Shown here piece by piece: positions 11,540 to 20,606 of a stretch of 64,000 nucleotides of DNA. Positions within the stretch are counted from its first letter, which is position 1. Every line of letters starts with the position of its first letter. Position numbers and translations under genes: made by a program. The stretch lies in the NCBI GenBank assembly GCA_963576475.1, contig OY754972.1, positions 27,562,424-27,626,423 of the forward strand, read 5' to 3'. Source of the stretch: Molanna angustata. Taxonomy: Eukaryota > Arthropoda > Insecta > Trichoptera > Molannidae. The notes under the pieces are model-generated. The model saw only the letters and a list, made by a program, of their open reading frames with translations, had not been told where the DNA came from and ran no database searches.

Positions 11540-12058
11540 TCGAGTGATAGTTTGTTGTCTAGTGAACGTCTAGGAATATAACATTCTTTGACGGTACAAG
11601 AACTCTCATCTTCCCAATATCCCTATATGCATCCGAAACCTGGAAAATGAAGTCCTGTGATCGTGACAGGATTGACGCATTTGAAATGTGGTGTTGACGT
11701 CGCATGCTGAGGATTCCGTAGACTGCAAGAAGAACGAATGACTCGGTCCTTAAAGAGCTCAAAATAAAAGAAAGATTGTCTGCAGTATGCAGCCGCCGGG
11801 TATTGAGCTTCTTTGGTCACATCGCCAGGAGAGAGCCAGGTAACCTGGAAAACAATTTTATCACAGGAAGTGTACCAGGCAAAAGAAGTAGAGGCAGATC
11901 TCCTGCGCGATGTGTGACCAAATTAAGGAGATGACTGGGAACAACCTTTATTCGGCGGTGCGAGCTGCGGAGGGCAGAGAGGACTGGAGGCGACTAGTTC
12001 TGTCCATTAGCGGCCCCATAGATCACGACCCTCAGCATTGAGGAAACGAAGAAGAAGA
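11540..12058 (+). mobile_element. LINE ORF2 C-terminal fragment (+)
   Basis: Across one frame with stops: YASETWKMK, RIDAFEMWC, RRMLRIP, then SFFGHIARREPGN and KRSRGRSPARC. This is the standard region after the RT in insect LINEs. It ends in a GAAGAAGAAGAG tail. It lies antisense inside the CR1-like element. Confidence 0.7.
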
Positions 12059-12309
12059 GAGACTGTACAAGTGCTTCCCGATGATGTTGATAGGAGCATT
12101 ATCTATAAGATGTCGCCACGATGTAGCTAACCACTAATAAATTCTGTTTTTGTTGAGTTTAGTTTTAGCTTTTAAAGCGGCATCCACGCAGCGACTTTTT
12201 CAATGCATCTGATAATATCTTCCTTAAGACTTAAACTGTTTTTAGCATTGCGAAATTTAAGAACTAGGCAATCGTCAGCGTATGCATAAGAATCGAAACC
12301 TTGATTGTT

Positions 12310-13445
12310 AATTATATCGTTCACTTTAAGCACTTGCACTTATTATGTCTCTTTATTGAGCTACCTTATGAGTTATATGAAAAGGCATTTGATAGGGTGA
12401 GACATTGTGACTTAATTGAAATGCTGAAGGAGTGCAATCTGGATACAAAAGATCTGAACTTCACCCAAAACCTATATTGGCACCAAACAGCTGAGATCAG
12501 ACGTGGAAATGTGACATCAGATGAAATACCCATACAGCGAGGAGTACGGCAGGGTTGTATCTTGTCTCCTCTACTTTTCAACTTGTACTCTGATTATGTA
12601 TTTAAAAGAGCTCTCAACAACACCGAGAGGGGTATAAAAGTCAACGGCGTAGTAATTAATAATATCAGGTACGTCGATGATACTGTACTACTGGCGGATT
12701 CAATTTCTGATCTCCAGGAACTGTTAAACAATGTCAATATATTTGGTGAACATTTGGGCTTATCTATAAATGTAGCCAAAACAAAGTGGATGACATTTGG
12801 TCGATGTGAATATCCTGGTTCATCCTTGCAATTCATGGGCAAGGTTATAGATAAGGTGGATAAATTTAAGTACCTTGGCAGTATTCTTTCAGAGTCCCTT
12901 GTCCCGGATATGGAGATCAAGTGCAGAATTGAGGTAGCCTTTAATAAAATTAGATCTTTCTACTGCAACGAAAAGCTCAATATGGACCTGAGACAGCGGA
13001 TGATGAGATGTTATGTGTGGTCTATCTTGCTATATGGCTGTGAGACTTGAACATTGAAGGTTAACACCATGAACAGGCTGGAAGCTTTTGAGATGTGGTT
13101 GCATCGCAGAATGCTCAAAATCCCTTGGACAGATCTGGTTATGAACTCAGAAGTCTTAAGTCGAGCCAGAACAACCAGGAAATTCTTGTCCACAATAAAG
13201 GTCCGCAAGATCACATATCTGGGTACATAATGAGGGGGGAGAAGTATCACTTTCTCAACTAATACTGAAGGGCAAGATAGAAGGTCGCCGAGGGACTGGA
13301 AGGAGACAGATGTCCTGGCTGCGCAACATTAGGGAATGGACCGGCTTCAGGACCGTGGAACAGATATTCCGGGCAGCACAGGACAGAGAGGGATTTGCCA
13401 GAGTGATAGCCGACGTCGGGGGTTCCTGACATGGCTCCGGAAGAA
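12310..13445 (+). pseudogene. LINE reverse transcriptase fragment (+)
   Basis: An open stretch to 13050 starts within the RT domain: EKAFDRVRHCDL (motif A region), GVRQGCILSPLLFNL (motif B), then YVDD at about 12672 in place of the common YADD, and KTKWMTFGR. A TGA at 13048 replaces an expected Trp after YGCE. The frame continues LEAFEMWLHRRMLKIPW, and a second break leads to RGEKYHF, GKIEGRRGTGRR and WLRNIREW. It ends with a GAAGAAGAAG tail. The RT start, the endonuclease domain and the 5' half are missing. Dead copy. Confidence 0.8.
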
Positions 13446-13484
13446 GAAGATGAGTTATATGTTGTGCGATATGATAGAAAATGT

Positions 13485-13560
13485 TAGGTACTACATGCAG
13501 ACATAACATCACGCTATGTCCTTCATGGGGTTGGCAGAGAGAACCGAACATCAGATTTTT
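13485..13560 (-). mobile_element. LINE 3'-end fragment (-)
   Basis: A TACATGCAGACATAAC block followed by GGCAGAGAGAACCGAAC matches the ends at about 1132, 50320 and 51525. Very short copy. Confidence 0.4.
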
Positions 13561-14019
13561 CGATCTTCATTTTGAAGTCGATTTTTTATGACCACCAATG
13601 TTTGTGACTCGATTCTTACGTTGATTTATCCTGGCAACATTTTACTATCTCAATTTTTAATACGATTCGTCCAATACCATCAATTTATATTGTGCGAATA
13701 ATAGTTTTGCAATTCAAAAGAATATCTGTAAAATGGCTGTTCTTTTTTTTTTAATTCAATCAACCATTTCATTTTGGCCGTGTTTTGCAAATAAGTAATT
13801 TGAAAAATGAATATAGGTACATCGCCAATCGTATAACGATTCGGCTTAAAATGAACATTTATTTTATGATTTTTACCGTGATACAATGAAAGCAATATAT
13901 TTATATTGTAATGTTTTTCACGTCAAATTGAAACAGAATAAAAAAAATGCCTGTGACATATCTGTCCATTGATTGAAAAAAGCAGGAATAGATGCGTTCT
14001 ATATGTACCTACGGTGTGT

Positions 14020-14400
14020 TAATTATAATTTATCGATTATAGACTAAAGTACTCATTCGATTATTTTTACATTTTACAAATTTATATATCATATACTCGC
14101 TTAGTGGGTTGCCTAATATAAAAAAATAAAAAAAAATACTCGCTTAGACCCCATTAGATTTTTAAGGATATCAAAATAGTGCTTCTCAATTTTTTCAACT
14201 GTCAAATATTTCAAAGGGACCCCAAGATCAGAAAACTTAAAATTTGTTTTTTTTATTTTAAATTGGGGAAAAACCACATCACTATCATTAAATGGCATTG
14301 AAGAAGTCAATCAAGTTTTCTTAATAAAATCAAAATCAATCAATTACTCACTTTATAAAAATACTGAAAATTTCCCAAACAATGTAGCTCGAGAAGTAGG
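14020..14400 (+). mobile_element. Internal fragment of the short Helentron-like repeat
   Basis: ATAGACTAAAGTACTCATTC at about 14038 and the blocks that follow (CCATTAGATTTT, GTGCTTCTCAATTTTTT, CTGTCAAATATTTCAAAG) match 49736-50060 in the same order, and the later part matches 58480-58700. Both diagnostic ends are absent here. Confidence 0.6.
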
Positions 14401-14429
14401 TAATAAATAAATTATAGTCAATTTTAGGA

Positions 14430-15475
14430 TTCTTCTTTTCCTTCTTCTTATGTTAGGCCTAAGGGCCTGTTATTTGCAGAGACGTTGTTCTCCTGCGAGG
14501 TTGAGTCCCAGCTGTCCTTCCACCTCTTTGGTGGTCTGCCTGGTGGTCGTCTTCCTTCGGGTCGGCTGTGTAGTGCTATGTAAGGGATCCTGGATGCCTC
14601 CATCCTATTTACATGGGCATACCAGAATCTCCTTCTTTGCCGACCCCATCTGACGACATCCTCAACCTCGCAGATCTCTCTGACTCTCGTGTTTCTTATT
14701 CTGTCTCTAAGCGTGAGACCGGCTATTGCTGGAAGAGTTCTCATTTCTGACACCCTTAGTGTGCTCTTCGTCATGGATGTGTCAGCCCTACATTCGATTG
14801 CATACGTCATTATGGGTCGTACACAAGTCTTATAAATTCTAACTTTACTTTTAAGTCTCATGTCGGGGTTTTTCCATATTGAATTCCTTAAGCACCCTGA
14901 GACAGAAGCAGCCTTGTTAATTTGACCCACAATTTCTTCTGGAAGGTTACTGTTACCACATAAGTCGACACCCAGATATCTGAACTTATCAACCTGTTCT
15001 ACCGCCTTCCCATCCACAGAAATATTACAGCCCATTGTGGTTCGAGAGAAGACCATACTTTTGGTTTTTCCAACTGATATTGCCATATTGTATCGTTGAC
15101 TGGCTAGATTGAATGTTTGCAAGAGCATTTGCAGGTCTTCCTCGGTCTCGGCAAATATGACGGCATCATCGGCATAGCAGACAACAGATATAATTTCATC
15201 GCCCATCCTGTAACCTTTCCCAAGTGATGTGATATCCTTCAAAATCTCATCCATGATGAGGTTAAAGAGGAATGGGCTTAGGCTGTCGCCTTGCCTAATA
15301 CCAGTGCTCACTCTTATAGGATTTGATAGTTGGCCATCTATTCTTATTATGGTATCCGTGTTGATGTTCAGTTTATTAATTATTTTAACCATATTGGGGG
15401 ACCTCATGTTGTGATCAACTAAGTTCTCATTTGTTCTTCTCCAGTATTTCCAAATTAACACAGAGACGTTTACAT
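14430..15475 (-). pseudogene. RTE-like LINE reverse transcriptase fragment (-)
   Basis: A 337-codon open frame (15461 to 14448). Motif B is GIRQGDSLSPFLFNLIMDE and motif C is CYADDAVIFAET, then KTKSMVFSR and FRYLGVDL. The C-terminal part has a TLRDRIRNTRVREIC segment, W-YAHVNRMEASR and a GRPPKRWKDSW block. The frame lacks the N-terminal endonuclease and RT motifs 0 to A, so it is a 5'-truncated copy, though this portion has no stops. A CTTCTTTTCC/CTTCTTCTT tract at the left is the 3' tail. Fairly young insertion, not functional alone. Confidence 0.8.
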
Positions 15476-15499
15476 TTAGAGCTCCATATATATTTTCCT

Positions 15500-15740
15500 G
15501 TTTTTAAAATCCAGCAATGAATTGTATTACAAAGTTACTTATTTCAATGCCAATGGAAGACAATGTCAAATCTGTTATCGTGGTATTAAGAGGGTTTTTG
15601 ACAAATGCTAAGGTTTTTGAATTCCTTAAACCTGACTTGTGCGACTTGTTATTTGTGTCAGAGCCGTACCTACTTAAGGGGCCAAAGGACCGCACATTGC
15701 CGACCACTACCTTACATAGACGATCGAAATATTAAAAAAA
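15500..15740 (+). other. Unassigned open stretch
   Basis: A 72-codon + frame starts MNCITKLLISMPMED and contains PDLCDLLFVSEPYL. The antisense frame is open for a similar length. I do not recognise either and see no splice context linking it to the cyclase. It may be part of an unclassified repeat. Confidence 0.2.
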
Positions 15741-15744
15741 TGAA

Positions 15745-17544
15745 CAGTAGCTAGGTACTCACATTTTTAATCTCTGCGTTGCTTCTTTTGTATTAAGTAT
15801 CGGATATGAGTACTATGAATTTAATCATATGAAATTTGAGTGTGTAATATAACGACTAGGTACCTACTTAAATAGTAAAAGTTGTTCAAAAAATATGGCA
15901 TTCAATGTCCTTTACATAAATTTGATGCTTTGCTTTGTGTCATGACATCATATTTTTTGCACTGAAGATTGACTTTCTCCATGACAATAGGTACCTATAT
16001 TTTTCTACCTCGTTTTAAATCACATTCATTTCAACTTATCAAATAATGGCTAGTGTAATTCGCCGACGAGTGGATAGCTGTAAAGTATAACATAGAATAG
16101 AATAGAATTATCATGAAAAAATATAACTAATTTTTCGTTTTGTTTAATTTTGTTCGCAAACACCGGTATCGCTCAATGCTGAGCATCATCAGAATGGTGA
16201 ACAACAGCTGCGAAGACAATCTATATATGTATAGATTCAAAACGAGGATACGAATAATAAAGAAGGAAGGGGTAATTCCAAGAAAAATAGAAAACCCAAA
16301 AGACACTATGTTAAGTAACTACTACAAAATTTAAATAAAGCAAATGAATGAATGTGCAAATATTGTAGGCATTGAAATAAAAACTAAATAAAATACAAAG
16401 AAATTGGGAATTGGATTAAATTTCGATTGGGTAGTAGGTATACCTACAAGATTTCACCTTAACGACAAACACCGTAGCGAGTTTATAAAAAGGTTTTAAA
16501 ATATATTGCCGTCATGTGTGATACGTAGGTACGATGAAATATTATTAAAATCACGATTAGGTATGTTTAAATATCTCAATAAGATTTTGTACACAAAACT
16601 AATTTTTATAAGAGCGGTTTTTACCTACCAAGTCACTATGATTTATGCCTCTACAGTTACCAAGGAACAATTTCACATTTATCAGTTTTGAAGAGGGTAT
16701 TTTTCTTAACAGGTATTGAAAATGAAATTATTTAGGCAGGTATTAACATTATTTATGATCTACCCACATGTTTTATTTTAAATATTGAGCTCCTAGATAT
16801 TCCAATATATTTCATATCGTACATTGTAAACTGTGTAGGGATAGGCATACGACCAAGTTATACGCGTTTTCTTTAAATTTTAATATGTATCAATACTCAT
16901 CATAGAGAAACAAGATCATTCTCAATTGAAAAACTAATAAGGTCTGAGTTTGTACAATTTATAATATTAATTGATTGTATGCACTCTCTATACGATTAAA
17001 AAAATCAACGAAAAATAACTAATTAATTGTGAAATCATAAATGAATAAATTATTGTCTTTGAATATTTATTCAGAGAAATTCACGATATCAAATGAACGT
17101 GTATATTTTTATTCAATTTCACAACAAAGTGATAAAACGGAGTTTGTTGAAGAGTTTCTACGATATTTATGTACATTAAATGAAATATTATATTCAGTGT
17201 TTATTTTTGTGCTTGGTGCATACAAAAGATTCTATTAAGACATAATATTATTTATTCATTTTCCAGATGCAAAGTTACACAATGAATATTCTATCTTGGT
17301 ATAAATGGACTGAAAATCACATTTCAAAAATGTCTGCTCGCAACTCAATAGAATATTCCAACTGTCGATTCGTTCATGAGAATTCAATTCTCTGAATGAA
17401 TCGTCAGTATTAAGCCAAGATGCGTGTACGAAGGAACATTTTGTATGGCATAGTGGACTTTTTGCATGCTAAAAACACCAACTTAGAGGCTTCGCAGCAT
17501 ATATTATGTTCCCATACATGGATTTACTCAGAATTCGGAGTAGA
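15745..17544. other. AT-rich intronic sequence, nothing recognised
   Basis: No coding similarity, RNA gene or TE end was found in about 1.8 kb between the antisense LINE and the TG-rich tract. Open frames here are short and AT-driven. Confidence 0.5.
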
Positions 17545-17632
17545 ACATTTTATGTGAGTTTTGTGTGTGTTTGTGTCTGTGTGAGGGTGTGTGTTTGTCT
17601 GTTTGTGTGTGTGTGTGTGTCTGTACCCCCCC
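17545..17632. repeat. TG-rich microsatellite ending in a C run
   Basis: Imperfect TG/TTTG repeats over about 80 bp, ending in CCCCCCCC. The 600 bp after it hold no recognised feature before the exon at 18231. Confidence 0.75.
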
Positions 17633-18230
17633 CTTAACACTTTATCAGTTATAGGCCTACAAAACTTTTATACTCAGAATTGTGAATTTTTGTTTCAGTC
17701 AGGGGTTATCAACTTTTTAATTTTTTGTTTATTTTTCCATGTATCTCAGAAATCATATATGCTAAAACGCTGAAAATTTGTAAATTTGTGTTTGCTGACT
17801 GCCATACAAATTGTATGAAGCGATGTCGTCACTAAATTCAATTTTTATAAAAATTGTTAAAAAAAATTGAGATTTACTTCTACAATATCAATATTTTTAA
17901 ACAAAATTAAATTATCTAGTTGGGGTGTTTCGGCTTTTTTCGATATTCTTAAAATATTTGGAAATATAGGCAGTTAAACTCATATATTTATAATAAAAAA
18001 AGTATTTTTCTTAATAAAAAATGTTTGAGAAACCCTGGATTTTTTTAAAAAAAATTAATTTGAAATTTTGTATTTGTCTTTTTTTTTGTAGGTATTTATT
18101 TTGTATCCTCAGGAGGGAAGGGTTAATTCCGAAACCGGTCGAAAATTCAATTCTCACGTGGTGTAAACAAAGTTAAAAAATATAGTTAATTTTTGTTATA
18201 AGCTTATTAGTTAAATTTGTTTTCTTATAG

Positions 18231-18717
18231 AGGTACGGTGGGGGCGCCGAAAACGGAAAACTCACAGTGACTTCGAATTTCCTCAACGACAGAAAAGCCA
18301 GCATCGTCAGCACTATGATTACACCTGAGACACCTTCAATCGGCTCCACGGGAGTATCTCCAGGAGCATCGAGCACCGGCCTACAGGCAGCTGCCAACGG
18401 CCCTCACGTCTGCACCACCACCACCCAGCCAACATCCACCAACAACCCCCAGATAAATCTTCCCGAAACAGACACGGGCGTTTTGTCTTCAGAGTCCAAC
18501 AATTTACAAGTCACCGGGAGCAGTAACCAGGCGGAGACATCACCGGAACAGACACTGAGAAACGTCCTAGAAAATAACAATCTGCCTCCGATACAGGCAG
18601 CCGTTCTTCAAACTGTAGCGGCGACTATGGGAGGAGATCCCGTCAGTTCTACGCCGAGTTTTAAATCCAAAAGTCGCAGTGGATCCTTAATTCCTATCAG
18701 TCCAGTCATGGGAATTG
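18231..18717 (+). CDS. Ac76E: Adenylyl cyclase exon b: long C1b insert
   Basis: The exon follows TTCTTATAG and ends before GTAAGA after one base of a split codon. It joins in phase to the exon ending at 9086. The 162 codons are rich in Ser, Thr, Pro, Asn and Gln, with segments such as TPETPSIGSTGVSPG and KSKSRSGSLIPISP, and no hydrophobic core. I read it as a disordered regulatory loop in C1b. RKAS and KSRSGS are basic-Ser stretches of a kind often phosphorylated (inference). The preceding intron is 9.1 kb. Mammalian ADCY2 has a much shorter segment here. Confidence 0.85.
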
Positions 18718-18839
18718 GTAAGAAATCAAATTTACGTACCTAATATTATATTTTTACATTATATTTGATATGGATAACATACCTAGTAGGTTAGTTATAT
18801 TAATATCATTAAATCTTTGTAAGCCAAACCCGAATTGAA

Positions 18840-19185
18840 ATCTTATAGTCTGGAGGCTTTTGAAATGTGGCTGCATCACCGCTTGCTGAAAATTTCCTGG
18901 ATCAAATGTGGAGGTTCTCAGGAGAGCAAATGTCGAACGCGAGTTGGTAGTATTTGGGCATAAAGTAGGTACAGGCTGCTCCAACTGATTATGAAGGGCT
19001 GCAATAGAGGGACGCCTCAGAATAGGAAGACGTCAGATGTCATGGCTCCGCAACATTCGTGAGTGGACCGGCATCAGAGACGTCGGCGAATCGTTCCGTA
19101 CGGCGGCGGTGGATAGAGATGCCTTCTCAGCAGTTATCGACAACGTCGGGGGGACCTGATATGGCACGACGAATAAGAAGATGTT
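18840..19185 (+). mobile_element. LINE ORF2 C-terminal fragment (+)
   Basis: Starts at a GGCTTTTGAAATGTGGCTGC block, reading LEAFEMWLHHRLLKISW, and ends near a GTCGGGGGGACCTGATATGG stretch and an AATAAGAAGATG tail. It is the same family as 12310-13445, in pieces with frameshifts, inside the 909-bp intron between exons b and c. Confidence 0.7.
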
Positions 19186-19626
19186 AATCAATTATGTTTT
19201 TAATTAATGTTTTGTGTTTATAAGATATCTTTTATTCAGTAATCTATGTCTGGATATTTATTTTTAGTCAAATCAGTTTGTCTGCTGATTGTGAATTTCT
19301 ATAACCAGGGAGTCCTGTTATCATAGATCGGCGCGGCGCCCGGAGCAGCCGTCAAATAATTTTACTTTCATTCATCCTGCGACAAATCTAAAAAAAATAC
19401 GGAAAAGTATCCTTTTGTTCGGTAAAGAAGCTCGCCATAATAATAATTGGAATCTCGATCGCTTCAGTATAAAACATGCCTCGGACCGGCACTGCCTATT
19501 TCCATTTTGAATTTCGAAATATACAACACTTTGGATTGAATCGAGAATCATCCATAGAGGACTAGAGGTGTAATAATGACACCAGTAAATAAAATTTAAT
19601 ATAAGATGTAACTTTTTATTTTTCAG

Positions 19627-19757
19627 CTACCCCTGGGGGACTTCCTAGTAGATCTCGACCCTCCAGTAAGATGACTAAATATGTAGAATGTTGGGGTGCT
19701 GATAAACCCTTTGCTAATATTACTGATTCAACATTAGCTAAAAATATTGGAATCACG
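19627..19757 (+). CDS. Ac76E: Adenylyl cyclase exon c: conserved C1b segment
   Basis: The exon follows TTTTTCAG and ends before GTTAGT. It reads PGGLPSRSRPSSKMTKYVEC, then WGADKPFANITDSTL and KNIGIT. MTKYVECWGADKPFA corresponds to the MTRYLESWGAAKPFA segment of mammalian ADCY2, which is the strongest sign of the type 2/4/7 class. It begins by completing the split Ala codon from exon b and ends in phase 0. Confidence 0.9.
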
Positions 19758-20048
19758 GTTAGTAGAACTTTCGTATTTAATAACACTACGTACCTACCTA
19801 TAATATTTTTTTAAATAATATATTAGATTAAATTACCGCCATCTATTAACGATAATTCGAATGGAACTATTGGCAAGTACCTCTATTTGCTTAAATCCTA
19901 ACCAACCAAACTTTTTAACTAAACTACTTACGGCGTCCGCCGGTAGAGGTTCCATGCGCCGAATATTTTAAAATTGGTGTGAGGCAATGCTGTGTATGAG
20001 GTGTGAATCCAAAATTATTGAACACAACCAGATCCCATTGAACATAAC

Positions 20049-20084
20049 CACCGCCATCTTTATTTTCTCAAGCCGTGCTGTAGA
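20049..20084 (+). repeat. Left terminal inverted repeat of P-like element
   Basis: 36 bp starting CACCGCCATCTTTATT and ending GCTGTAGA, exactly complementary to 25610-25645. P-family transposases bind near the ends and cut within the terminal repeats. Confidence 0.95.
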
Positions 20085-20284
20085 AAATACACTGACAGTT
20101 AAAGAGACCTGTTTCCGGACTTCGTTCTCTATCTAGTCCGAACGTTTATTCTATGGATTTAGTATGAATTTTGGAAGCGGGTTGATGTGTTTGTGCGTTT
20201 GAATTTATCATTTTTCACGTGTTTTAGTAATATTTATATACCGTTTTGGAAAAAATACGTTGGTGGTGTTAAACAAGCATTAAG

Positions 20285-20606
20285 GTAAGATATTTTTTAT
20301 ATATTTACAATGATGTTATAGGTAGTTTGAATAATGTTTATCTGTCGCTAAAATTGTTTTCGTAATGGCCGAGACCACGTGTAATACGTCGTTGTTATAA
20401 TAAGAAATTGTGTCGTTAGGAAAAATATATAATTGTAGGTACCTTTGGAATATTATGTAGAGTTTGTATTTATTAAAAATTCTTGTGTATTCATTGTGTT
20501 CAATGTCAATGTATCTTTTTTCGTGTCAACCGCAAAATATCCTCTCTAGATTTCTTAAAGATTTTTTTGTTTTGAAAATGTATTTATTAGTGATTATTAT
20601 TTTCAG
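20285..20606 (+). other. Predicted 5' UTR intron of the transposase
   Basis: GTAAGATATT at 20285 is a strong donor and TTATTTTCAG at 20597-20606 a strong acceptor immediately before the THAP start codon. No upstream in-frame start is needed, since the THAP domain normally begins near residue 1. Confidence 0.6.

Larger units (their letters stand above)
10540..12305 (-). mobile_element. CR1/Jockey-like LINE (-) split by two insertions
   Basis: Three - strand pieces are in correct order for one ORF2. At 12062-12305: SYAYADDCLVLKF (RT catalytic YADD) and a later TKTEF-like segment. At 11290-11465: a SWLDYINAIYSGL segment and HITPPLNELHWL. At 10540-10808: a DYKVCLMVSKTLH segment and WNLLPYEVR ending in KLLKTSLF. 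They are separated by a GC-rich block (10809-11288) and by a + strand LINE end (11540-12058). I infer one antisense LINE broken by two later insertions. All parts carry stops. Confidence 0.65.

Noticed and set aside
15229..15414. + strand frames over the antisense LINE at 14448-15461
   Set aside because: Shadow frames of a clear - strand reverse transcriptase.
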